Assembly: GCA_041739465.1 (NCBI GenBank)
Contig: JBGSNX010000008.1
Location: 1 to 64,000, forward strand
Direction of reading: 5' to 3'
Source of the DNA: BOKV01 sp041739465
Lineage (GTDB): Bacteria; Pseudomonadota; Alphaproteobacteria; Rhizobiales; Rhizobiaceae
Length of the DNA stretch: 64,000 nucleotides
The notes under the pieces were generated by a model that saw nothing but the letters and a program-made list of their open reading frames with translations, was not told the origin of the DNA and did not search any database. Positions 53,241 to 61,663 of this stretch are shown here, piece by piece; position 1 is the first letter of the stretch; every line of letters begins with the position of its first letter. The translations under genes were made by a program, and so were the position numbers.

Positions 53241-55217
53241 TCACACCCCGATCTTGCCGCCGCCCTGCTTGCCGATCACGACCACTGCGGGGCGTGGCGG
53301 CATGCCGTCCTTGAAATCCGGCCAGCGGGTGGCTGGTGTTTCGAAGGTCGCCAAGCCTTCATCGCCCGGGTGCTGAACCGCAAGGAACAGGGTTTCGCTA
53401 TCGAGCGTGAAGGCAGGGCCGCACATTTCAGCGCCAACCGGCACTCGGAAGAACAGCTTCGATGTGCCGCGTGCTTCGCCATCAGTATCTAGCGCCCAAA
53501 GTCCATCGGTGCGTCCGGTAGCCTTCTGGTTGTTTCCATCGGTTGAGACCCAAAGGCGGCCATCGGCATCAATGGCGCAATTGTCCGGCATCCCGAACCA
53601 GCCATTGGCAGTTGTCGCCGAGGAGAACGAAGCGCCCACTTCGGCAATCGATGGATCGCCGCACTTGACGAGGATTTCCCACTTCGACTTGACCGCAGCA
53701 AAGTCGCCACCTTCATCGATTTCGATGATGTGCCCGAACTTGTTGTCGGCTCTCGGGTTTGCAGCGTTTTCTTCGCCGACCGCGCGTTTGGTATTGTTGG
53801 TCAGCATCAAATAGGCCTTGCCGGACTTCTGGTTCGGCTGGATGTCCTCGGGGCGGTCCATCTTGGTCGCGCCAAGAAGGTCGGAGGCAATGCGTGTTGC
53901 AATCAGCACATCGGCCTGGCTGGCGAAACCGTTTTCCGCGGTAAGCGGTCCATTGCCTTGAATGAGCGGCATCCAGTCCAGGGTGCCGTCATCGTTGAAC
54001 TTCGCAACATATAGCGTCCCCTTGTCGAGAAGGTCGCTGTTGGCGGCCTTGTCGGAGACCAGGCTGCCTTCGGTCACGAATTTGTAGACATAGTCGAAAC
54101 GCTCGTCATCGCCAGAATAGATGACAACGCGGCCATCGCTGTTGACCACGGTCTCACAACCCTCATGCTTGAAGCGGCCAAGCGCGGTGCGCTTCTTCGG
54201 CACCGAGTTGGGATCGTTCGGGTCCACTTCAACAATCCAGCCAAAACGATTGAGCTCGTTCGGCTCCTTGGATGCATCGAAACGATCTTCGAACTTGCCC
54301 CACTGATACCAGCCAGCTGGTGCTCCAAGGCGCTTGTAGTTGGCCGCTTCCATGTGGCCTGCCGGCAGCTCTCCCATGAAGTTCCCGTTGAAGTTTTCTT
54401 CCGCCATCAGCCATGTGCCCCAAGGCGTTACACCGCCGGCACAATTGTTGAGGGTACCGAGCACCGCCGTACCGGTCGGGTCGCCTGCAGTCTTGAGGCG
54501 GTCATGCCCGGCGGCCGGACCTGTCAAAAGCATCGGCGTTTGCGCTGTCAGGCGGCGGTTGAACTTGCTGTCCAGCACCGGAGCCCATTTGCCGTCTTTC
54601 CTGGCAATCTCGATGATGGTTCCGCCATGCGCCATCATTTCGATTTCAGTGAGCGCCTTGGTGTATTCGCCCATCTCCACCTTGTCCTTGCCGTCCTTGT
54701 CCTTGCCGATTTTGGCAAAGCCCGGGAACATCAGTTCGGCATTGGTGTATTCGTGGTTGACGCAAAGCAGTCCCCGGTCACTCGCCCCATCGATAGGCAA
54801 GAAGCCGACAAAATCATTGTTGTAACCAAACTGCTTTGCCTGCGCCTCGGCCGTCTGATTCATCGGATCAAATTCCGGCGCGTCCGCAAATACCTTGTCG
54901 CCCCAGCGCAGCAGGATATCGGCGTCATAGCCTGCTGCGACGTGGTGCTTTTCATCAATTCCTGCGACAACTTCTTCAAAGGCAAAGGCAGATGATGCCG
55001 CCTTTGCTTCTTGCGCGGCAAGCAACGCCAGCGGGCTGACGGTTGCACCAATGGCCGCAACGCCGAGCGAACCCTTCAGGAATCCGCGACGGGAAAAGCG
55101 GGCATTGATGACATCGCCGATGGTGGGGTTGGCGCTTGAATTGCTGCCAACATCCTCGGCCTCTTCACGAAGCTGCTGCGGTGTCTTGATCGAATCATTG
55201 AACACATGTTCGTTCAT
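53241..55217 (-). CDS. phoX: PhoX-family alkaline phosphatase, Tat-exported
   Basis: A 658-residue protein of the PhoX/DUF839 family, Ca2+/Fe-dependent periplasmic phosphomonoesterases. A long N-region precedes the twin-arginine signal SRRGFLKGSLGVAAIGATV and an AxA-like cleavage near EAKA. Family blocks include LLCVNHEYTNAELMFPG, NNCAGGVTPWGTWLMAEENFNGNF (abridged), FGWIVEVDPNDP and LGRFKHEGCETV. GGAGGC precedes the ATG. A possible Pho box lies at 55263-55280. It converges with the indolepyruvate oxidoreductase gene, 12 bases between stops. Confidence 0.9.
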   Translation of the reverse strand: MNEHVFNDSIKTPQQLREEAEDVGSNSSANPTIGDVINARFSRRGFLKGSLGVAAIGATVSPLALLAAQEAKAASSAFAFEEVVAGIDEKHHVAAGYDADILLRWGDKVFADAPEFDPMNQTAEAQAKQFGYNNDFVGFLPIDGASDRGLLCVNHEYTNAELMFPGFAKIGKDKDGKDKVEMGEYTKALTEIEMMAHGGTIIEIARKDGKWAPVLDSKFNRRLTAQTPMLLTGPAAGHDRLKTAGDPTGTAVLGTLNNCAGGVTPWGTWLMAEENFNGNFMGELPAGHMEAANYKRLGAPAGWYQWGKFEDRFDASKEPNELNRFGWIVEVDPNDPNSVPKKRTALGRFKHEGCETVVNSDGRVVIYSGDDERFDYVYKFVTEGSLVSDKAANSDLLDKGTLYVAKFNDDGTLDWMPLIQGNGPLTAENGFASQADVLIATRIASDLLGATKMDRPEDIQPNQKSGKAYLMLTNNTKRAVGEENAANPRADNKFGHIIEIDEGGDFAAVKSKWEILVKCGDPSIAEVGASFSSATTANGWFGMPDNCAIDADGRLWVSTDGNNQKATGRTDGLWALDTDGEARGTSKLFFRVPVGAEMCGPAFTLDSETLFLAVQHPGDEGLATFETPATRWPDFKDGMPPRPAVVVIGKQGGGKIGV

Positions 55218-55262
55218 GGCTTTGCCTCCTGTTGAATGGTGCTGTCAGGTTACTTTCAAGTC

Positions 55263-55280
55263 GTGGCAACCACATGACAA
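55263..55280 (-). promoter_or_regulatory. Possible Pho box upstream of phoX
   Basis: The minus strand reads TTGTCAT-gtgg-TTGCCAC, resembling the CTGTCAT-N4-CTGTCAT PhoB site. The first repeat fits at six of seven bases and the second at four. It lies 46 bases upstream of the phoX ATG. Confidence 0.35.
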
Positions 55281-55441
55281 GGACGGGGCGCTTGAAGAAA
55301 TCACCGAAGGGCTATTACCAAAGCCCGCTCCAAATCTTCCCATGAACGAGCCTAAATGCCTTGAATCATGGTAGGATAGGGCGCTTGTGAGTTCATCATC
55401 CTGAGAGGATGACCGGAAGGCACGCATTCGAGGGAGGAACC

Positions 55442-57145
55442 ATGACCGATGACCTTTGCCCAATCGAGGGCTTTTCGCACGTGCGCGGACGGCAGGAACC
55501 CCCGCTGTGGGAACTGACAATCCCAGCCGCGCTTGCAGCGACACTTGCCCGATGCGGCAACGAAGAGGCGGCGGTCTTTACGGATCGCGCATTGCGGTGG
55601 ACCTGGACTGAATTTGCATTGGCAGTGGATCGACTTGCCACGGGTTTGCTGAACCTTGACATCGTCAAGGGCGACCGAGTTGGAATCTGGGCGCCCAACC
55701 GACCCGAATGGCTACTCACACAATTTGCCACCGCCCGGATCGGGGCGATCATGGTCAACATCAATCCTGCATACCGGATCGGTGAACTCGAGTACGCGCT
55801 GGCCAAGGTCGGGTGCAAGGCATTGATCCTCGCCGATGCCTTCAAAACCTCTAACTATCTGGCAATGATCGAGACCTTGGCCCCGGAACTGGCCTCGTCA
55901 ATTCCAGGAAATCTGCAGGCAGTAAAATTGCCTGCGCTGCGAAATGTTATCCGGATGGGCACCGGGCAATCACCGGGAATGCTGAATTTTGACGAGATCG
56001 CTGCGACACCGGCAGACGAGCTTCGGTTGCAAAATGCCACTGCGCTGCTTGCGCCAGGCGATCCCATAAACATCCAGTTCACCTCTGGCACGACAGGGCT
56101 GCCCAAAGGAGCAACACTCACGCACCGCAACATCCTGAACAACGCACGTTTTGTCACCGCGACAATGCGGTTTTCAGGAAACGACAGGCTCTGCATCCCA
56201 GTTCCGCTGTACCATTGCTTTGGCATGGTCATGGGGACCCTTGGCTGTGTGACCACCGGGGCGACCATGGTGTTTCCGGGGGAAGGATTTGATCCGCTGG
56301 CAACACTGGCAGCAGTTGAGACCAAGCGTTGCACCGCACTTTACGGCGTGCCCACAATGTTCGGTGCGATGCTGGACTACCCCGATTTTCCCCGTTTCGA
56401 CCTTTCATCCCTTCGCACCGGCATCATGGCCGGTTCACCCTGCCCTATCGAGACCATGCGCCGCGTTGTAGACAAGATGCACATGCAGGAAGTGACGATA
56501 GCTTACGGAATGACCGAAACTTCGCCAGTCTCGTTCCAGTCCAATGTCGATGATCCGTTGGAAAAGCGGGTCACAACCGTTGGCCGCATACTGCCCCACC
56601 TTGAAGTGAAATTGGTAGGCCCGGACGGTGAAACCGTTCCAGTGGGCTCCATCGGGGAATTGTGCACACGGGGCTACTCGGTGATGCAGGGCTATTGGGA
56701 TGAACCGGCCAAGACCGCCGAGGCGGTGGACGCTGATGGCTGGATGCATACCGGCGACCTCGCCACCATCGACAGCGAAGGCTATTGCAACATTGCAGGC
56801 CGGTCGAAGGACATGTTGATCAGGGGTGGCGAAAATGTCTATCCGCGCGAAATAGAGGAATATCTGTTCCGTCATCCCGCAATACAACTCGCACAGGTTT
56901 TCGGCATTCCTGACACCAGGTATGGCGAAGAGATTTGCGCCTGGATTGTGCTGAAACCCGGAATGTCAGCAACCGACGAAGAAATTCGTGAGTTTTGCCG
57001 GGGCCTGATGGCCCACTACAAAGTGCCCCGGTACATCCGTTTCAAGACTGAATTGCCCATGACGGTAACCGGCAAGGCACAGAAATTTCTCATGCGCGCT
57101 GCCATGGTTGAGGAGTTGGGATTGTCGGAGATCGCGACCGCCTGA
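55442..57145 (+). CDS. AMP-binding acyl-CoA synthetase
   Basis: A 567-residue member of the adenylate-forming superfamily. The P-loop FTSGTTGLPKGATLTH, the YGMTETSPVSFQS (A5) motif, GWMHTGDLATIDSEGYCNIAGRSKDMLIRGG (abridged, A7-A8) and a C-terminal lysine in TVTGKAQKFLMR are all present. It activates a carboxylic acid to the CoA thioester via acyl-AMP; the AMP-binding variant suggests a medium-chain or general fatty acyl substrate. The ATG at 55442 follows GAGGGAGGA. It converges with fadD on a terminator at 57197. Confidence 0.9.
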   Translation: MTDDLCPIEGFSHVRGRQEPPLWELTIPAALAATLARCGNEEAAVFTDRALRWTWTEFALAVDRLATGLLNLDIVKGDRVGIWAPNRPEWLLTQFATARIGAIMVNINPAYRIGELEYALAKVGCKALILADAFKTSNYLAMIETLAPELASSIPGNLQAVKLPALRNVIRMGTGQSPGMLNFDEIAATPADELRLQNATALLAPGDPINIQFTSGTTGLPKGATLTHRNILNNARFVTATMRFSGNDRLCIPVPLYHCFGMVMGTLGCVTTGATMVFPGEGFDPLATLAAVETKRCTALYGVPTMFGAMLDYPDFPRFDLSSLRTGIMAGSPCPIETMRRVVDKMHMQEVTIAYGMTETSPVSFQSNVDDPLEKRVTTVGRILPHLEVKLVGPDGETVPVGSIGELCTRGYSVMQGYWDEPAKTAEAVDADGWMHTGDLATIDSEGYCNIAGRSKDMLIRGGENVYPREIEEYLFRHPAIQLAQVFGIPDTRYGEEICAWIVLKPGMSATDEEIREFCRGLMAHYKVPRYIRFKTELPMTVTGKAQKFLMRAAMVEELGLSEIATA

Positions 57146-57196
57146 AACCTGGCGCGTCCTGGATGCGGCACCGGCAGGCGTCAGTGAAAGAATTGA

Positions 57197-57227
57197 GGGA
57201 CAGAATGCCGAGCTTGCATTCCGTCCC
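57197..57227. terminator. Hairpin between two converging acyl-CoA synthetase genes
   Basis: GGGACAGAATGC (57197-57208) and GCATTCCGTCCC (57216-57227) pair at 11 of 12 positions around a 7-base loop, followed by CCATTTTCC on the plus strand. It lies between stops at 57145 and 57239. Confidence 0.65.
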
Positions 57228-57238
57228 CCATTTTCCTC

Positions 57239-58924
57239 TTACCCGCGCAATTCCCTTCGCAGGATCTTGCCGACATTGGTTTTCGGCAGGTCGGCTCGGA
57301 ACTCGATGATCTTTGGCCGCTTGTAGTTTGTCAGGTTCTTGGCGCAATGGTCGCGCACATCCTGTTCGGTGAGGGCCGGGTCGCGTTTGACGACGAACAG
57401 CTTCACCGCTTCACCCGAGTTTGCATCGGGAACCGCAACCGCAGCGGCTTCCAGAATGCCCGGATGACCCACGGCCACTTCTTCGATTTCGTTGGGATAG
57501 ACGTTGAAGCCGGAAACAAGGATCATGTCCTTCTTGCGGTCAACGATCTTGATATAGCCATCGGCATCCATGAAGCCCATGTCGCCAGAACGGAAGAAGC
57601 CGTCATCGCTCATGACTTTGGCCGTTTCGTCCGGCCGGTTCCAATAGCCCGCCATGACCTGCGGACCCTTGATGCAGATTTCGCCAACTTCACCGACCGG
57701 CATGTCCTTGCCGTCATCATCGCGCAGCACAATTTCGGTTGAAGGCAGTGGCAGGCCTATGGTGCCGGTGAAGCGCGTCCCGTCAAACCGGTTTGCCGAA
57801 GCAACCGGTGATGTTTCCGAAAGGCCGTACCCTTCCTGGATGACACTGCCGGTAACCTGCTGCCAACGCTCGGCAACCGGCCCCTGTACCGCCATACCGC
57901 CGCCGACGGTGTGTTGCAGGCTGGAGAAATCCAGCTTGCGGAAATCTTCATTGTTGAGAAGTCCGTTAAACAACGTGTTGAGGCCGGGGAACATGTTGAA
58001 CTTGTATTTCTGCAACTCCTTCACAAAGCCGGGAATATCGCGCGGATTTGGAATAAGGATGTTGTGGGCGCCTTCGGCCATGCCTGTGACGGCGTTCACT
58101 GTCAGTGCGAAAATATGGTAGAGCGGCAATGCGCAGACATAGACCGGATGGTCAAGTTTGCCCTTCACCGCATAAAGTGCCGACAGCCAAAGCTGGTTCT
58201 GCTTGACGTTTGCAAGCACATTGCCATGGGTGAGAGTTGCGCCTTTGGAAACACCAGTGGTGCCGCCGGTATATTGCAGGAATGCATAGTCCGAATGCCC
58301 GATCTTCGGGTCCTGGATGCGCTTGCCAGAACCACCCGCCAGCACGGCCTTGAACGGCACATGCGATGGCAGCGACCAGGCCGGCACCATCTTCCTGACG
58401 CGGCGCACCACCAGATTGACGATCAGCCCCTTGAGGCCGAGCATTTCGCCCATCGAGGTAACAACCGCATGCTTGATTTGCGTCTTGTCGATTACCGCCT
58501 GCAACGTGACGGCAAAGTTTTCGAGAATGAAAATCGCCTTGGCGCCTGAATCCTTCAACTGGTGCTCAAGTTCGCGCGGTGTGTAGAGCGGGTTGACATT
58601 CACCACCGTGCAACCAGCACGAAGAACACCGAGCAACACGACGGGATATTGCAAGATGTTCGGCATCATGATGGCGACCCGGTCGCCCTTGACCAGACCC
58701 TGCTGTTGCAACCAAGCACCAACTTTTTCGGACTCGGCCAACAGTTGCGAATAGCTGATCGATTTGCCCATCATGGTCCAAGACGGCGCATCGCGATACT
58801 TGGCGCAGGCCTTTTCAAACAGCTCACCCAGCGAGGCGTAATCAAGCGGTCCAATTTCAGCAGGGACGCCATTGGGATAAGATTTGAGCCACGGTTTGTG
58901 CGCGGCCATTGTTGCTTGTGCCAT
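57239..58924 (-). CDS. fadD: Long-chain fatty acid-CoA ligase
   Basis: A 561-residue FadD. The P-loop is YTGGTTGVSKGATLTHGN, the A5 motif YGLSETSPVA, and the fatty acyl-CoA signature region GYWNRPDETAKVMSDDGFFRSGDMG (abridged) with DRKKDMILVSGFNVYPNEIE, closing with TNVGKILRREL. It performs ATP-dependent activation of imported long-chain fatty acids at the membrane. The ATG at 58924 has GGAGGAG; the upstream in-frame ATG at 58951 is rejected. Unlike its convergent neighbour it has the classic FadD length and linker. Confidence 0.93.
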   Translation of the reverse strand: MAQATMAAHKPWLKSYPNGVPAEIGPLDYASLGELFEKACAKYRDAPSWTMMGKSISYSQLLAESEKVGAWLQQQGLVKGDRVAIMMPNILQYPVVLLGVLRAGCTVVNVNPLYTPRELEHQLKDSGAKAIFILENFAVTLQAVIDKTQIKHAVVTSMGEMLGLKGLIVNLVVRRVRKMVPAWSLPSHVPFKAVLAGGSGKRIQDPKIGHSDYAFLQYTGGTTGVSKGATLTHGNVLANVKQNQLWLSALYAVKGKLDHPVYVCALPLYHIFALTVNAVTGMAEGAHNILIPNPRDIPGFVKELQKYKFNMFPGLNTLFNGLLNNEDFRKLDFSSLQHTVGGGMAVQGPVAERWQQVTGSVIQEGYGLSETSPVASANRFDGTRFTGTIGLPLPSTEIVLRDDDGKDMPVGEVGEICIKGPQVMAGYWNRPDETAKVMSDDGFFRSGDMGFMDADGYIKIVDRKKDMILVSGFNVYPNEIEEVAVGHPGILEAAAVAVPDANSGEAVKLFVVKRDPALTEQDVRDHCAKNLTNYKRPKIIEFRADLPKTNVGKILRRELRG

Positions 58925-59011
58925 TTTGCGATTCTCCTCCCGCAATAACATTTTTATGATTGCATCCTAGCGCCGAACCACAGCGCCGCAAGGGTGAACA
59001 AGATCTTCCCC

Positions 59012-59476
59012 CTACTGCGGGGCGCTGCGCCCGGCATTGGCCCGCCTTACGGCGATTTCCAGCCCTTGCAGGAATGCCGAACGATCCCGCGGACCAAACG
59101 GCGCGTTGAACCCGGATATTGCGCCCGCCTCGCGCAAATCCTGGTTGAGGTTGCGCATGGCGCTGGTCATCCCGATACTGGCTTCGGTGTGAATCTGTCC
59201 CTTGTGAGACAGCGTCACCACGCCTTTGGCAACCAGGCGTGCAGCTAGCGGGATATCGGCGGTGATCGCAACGTCTCCGGGATTCGCGTTTTCAACAATC
59301 CAGTCGTCGGCAGCATCAAACGCACCGGAGACCACGATGTTGCGCACCAGCGGTTCGCGCGAAGGCCGCAAGCCGCTATTGGCGACGAACACCGTCTCCA
59401 ATCCATGCCGCCCGGCCACTTTGAGGATTTCCTCTTTTACCGGACAGGCGTCGGCATCGACATAGATGATGCTCAA
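59012..59476 (-). CDS. YaiI/YqxD-family protein (DUF188)
   Basis: A 154-residue protein with the PIN-like N-terminus MSIIYVDADACPVKEEILKVA and the conserved DDWIVENANPGDVAITADIPLA, matching DUF188 throughout. The fold suggests a nuclease-like metal site (acidic residues DADAC, TADIPLA) but function is unknown. The start overlaps the stop of the alcohol dehydrogenase gene as ATGA. Confidence 0.9.
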   Translation of the reverse strand: MSIIYVDADACPVKEEILKVAGRHGLETVFVANSGLRPSREPLVRNIVVSGAFDAADDWIVENANPGDVAITADIPLAARLVAKGVVTLSHKGQIHTEASIGMTSAMRNLNQDLREAGAISGFNAPFGPRDRSAFLQGLEIAVRRANAGRSAPQ

Positions 59477-60600
59477 TAGACCACCACGCTGCGGATACTC
59501 TTGCCTTCGTGCATGAGGTCAAAGCCCTTGTTGATCTCGTCAAGGGTCAGTGTGTGGGTGATCATCGGATCGATTTCGATCTTTCCGTCCATGTTCCAGT
59601 CGACGATCTTCGGCACATCGGTGCGGCCGCGTGCGCCTCCAAAGGCCGTTCCCATCCATGACCGGCCAGTAACCAACTGGAACGGCCGCGTTGAAATTTC
59701 CTGCCCGGCGCCAGCCACGCCAATGACAACAGACTTGCCCCAGCCGCGATGGCTGGCTTCCAGTGCTTGGCGCATCACCCTCGTGTTGCCGGTGCAATCG
59801 AAGGTGTAATCCGCCCCGCCGATCTGGTCCGCTCCGCGCTTGGTCAAATTGACGAGGAAAGCGACCAGATCATCGCCTGCTTCCTTCGGATTGACAAAGT
59901 GCGTCATCCCGAATCTCTCACCCCATGCTTTCTTGTCGTTGTTCAAATCGACGCCGATGATCATGTCTGCTCCAGCCAGCCGCAGGCCCTGGATGACATT
60001 GAGGCCGATCCCGCCAAGCCCGAACACGATTGCCGTGGCACCTGCCTCAACTTTCGCAGTGTTGATAACTGCCCCGATACCGGTGGTGACCCCGCAGCCG
60101 ATGTAGCAAATCTTGTCAAACGGTGCGTCCGGGTTGACCTTGGCAAGCGCAATCTCTGGCAAGACCGTGAAATTGGAGAATGTGGAGCAGCCCATGTAGT
60201 GCATGACCGGCTTGCCATCGAGACTGAACCGCGAGGTGTTGTCCGGCATCAACCCTTTGCCCTGTGTGGCGCGGATCGCGGTGCACAGATTTGTCTTGCG
60301 CGAAAGACAGGAAGGGCATTCGCGGCATTCGGGAGTGTAAAGCGGTATGACGTGATCGCCCCTCTTCACGCTTTTGACACCCGGACCGACATCCACAACA
60401 ATGCCTGCGCCCTCATGGCCAAGGATCGCAGGGAAAATGCCTTCGGGATCAGCGCCTGAAAGCGTGAATTCATCGGTATGGCAAATGCCCGTTGCCTTGA
60501 CCTCGACCAGCACTTCGCCTTCGCGCGGCCCTTCAAGATCAACATTACAAATGACAAGCGGTTTTCCAGCCTCGAAGGCTACTGCAGCGCGGGTTTTCAT
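59473..60600 (-). CDS. Zinc alcohol dehydrogenase, class III/FrmA-like
   Basis: A 375-residue medium-chain dehydrogenase. The catalytic zinc ligands lie in GICHTDEFTLSG and GHEGAGIV, the structural zinc in CRECPSCLSRKTNLC, and the Rossmann motif is GLGGIGLNVIQGLRLAGAD. Length and motifs match S-(hydroxymethyl)glutathione dehydrogenase, which oxidises the glutathione adduct of formaldehyde. The ATG at 60600 has GGAG 8 bases upstream. No S-formylglutathione hydrolase gene is adjacent; instead DUF188 is coupled downstream. Confidence 0.9.
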   Translation of the reverse strand: MKTRAAVAFEAGKPLVICNVDLEGPREGEVLVEVKATGICHTDEFTLSGADPEGIFPAILGHEGAGIVVDVGPGVKSVKRGDHVIPLYTPECRECPSCLSRKTNLCTAIRATQGKGLMPDNTSRFSLDGKPVMHYMGCSTFSNFTVLPEIALAKVNPDAPFDKICYIGCGVTTGIGAVINTAKVEAGATAIVFGLGGIGLNVIQGLRLAGADMIIGVDLNNDKKAWGERFGMTHFVNPKEAGDDLVAFLVNLTKRGADQIGGADYTFDCTGNTRVMRQALEASHRGWGKSVVIGVAGAGQEISTRPFQLVTGRSWMGTAFGGARGRTDVPKIVDWNMDGKIEIDPMITHTLTLDEINKGFDLMHEGKSIRSVVVY

Positions 60601-60737
60601 CGGTAACTCCATTGTGTTTGGCAACATGTATAGTGGCACGATTGCTTTTGAACAGGCCTGATGCAAGGGCATAAAAACCATGGTATGAAAAGCGGCGGGG
60701 CGGAAGTTTTGGTCGAAGATTTGACTGGGAACATGCC

Positions 60738-61526
60738 ATGAATTTATCGGTAAATTTCTTTCTTTCTGTCCTGCTGGCCGGCCTCATTGGTGCATTCGGC
60801 CTCGCGGTTCCTGCATTCGGTGCCGAGAACGCGGGCATCGCAAAACGCGTTGTCAATTCGGTGACAGGCGACCGCGCTGTAGGGCCACGGACAGTTGTTA
60901 CTGCCGATGAAATCTACAAGGATGAAAGAATTTCTGCCGCGGCCACTTCAAGGGCTGAGCTTGAACTGCTCGACGGCTCGAAGATCATCGTTGGTGAAGA
61001 TTCAACCATTGACCTTGATCGCTTCGTGTTGGGCGACAACACCATCCAGTCCGCGACCATCAACGTTGCCAAGGGCGCGTTCCGGTTCATTTCCGGCAAC
61101 GCCCCCAAGGGTGCAATCAAGATCAAGACGCCGCTCTCCACCATCGGCATCCGCGGCACCGTTTTTGATGTCTATGTCAGCGAAGGAGGGGTCACACGGG
61201 TGGTCCTGATCAGCGGGCAGGTCACGGCATGCACGCTTGCAGGCAGCTGCATTACCTTGAGGCGCAGTTGCGACATCGTCGAAATTCGCGGCCGAAATGC
61301 AATCCAGCAGTTGGACTATCTGCGCTCGGCAGCACGCAGCAGAACCGATGAACGTGCGTTGTTCACACTGACTGAAAACCAGGGTCGCCACTCCGATCGT
61401 TGGAGGGCTTTCACTGGCGGTTGCTCGGCAAGGGCATCAAATGACACGCAACGCACTGGCAATGCGCCCGATCCGGCGCCGCAAACCCCTGAGTCTGAGA
61501 GTGAAGGCGAAAGCGAAGGTCTTTGA
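60738..61526 (+). CDS. FecR-domain periplasmic protein
   Basis: A 262-residue protein with a signal peptide (MNLSVNFFLSVLLAGLIGAFG, then AVPAFGAEN). A FecR/DUF-type beta domain follows, reading LELLDGSKIIVGEDSTIDLDRF, then GAIKIKTPLSTIGIRGTVFD, ending with a four-cysteine stretch around TACTLAGSCITLRRSCDI. The C-terminal tail is rich in Pro, Ser and Glu. There is no sigma factor or TonB receptor nearby, so it is not a classical FecR anti-sigma regulator but one of the exported FecR-fold proteins of unknown ligand. It is divergent from the alcohol dehydrogenase gene. Confidence 0.8.
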   Translation: MNLSVNFFLSVLLAGLIGAFGLAVPAFGAENAGIAKRVVNSVTGDRAVGPRTVVTADEIYKDERISAAATSRAELELLDGSKIIVGEDSTIDLDRFVLGDNTIQSATINVAKGAFRFISGNAPKGAIKIKTPLSTIGIRGTVFDVYVSEGGVTRVVLISGQVTACTLAGSCITLRRSCDIVEIRGRNAIQQLDYLRSAARSRTDERALFTLTENQGRHSDRWRAFTGGCSARASNDTQRTGNAPDPAPQTPESESEGESEGL

Positions 61527-61663
61527 ACCGCATTACAAACTGGAGGTGTTTGCTCAAGCCCAACTTTTGATGAACTCGTGCCAAGCAGCTAAAGCCCTCC
61601 GTATTCAAAAATAGCGTTCAGCGTTCAGTTCGCCCTACTCAAAACTGGCCAGGAAGCAATTTT

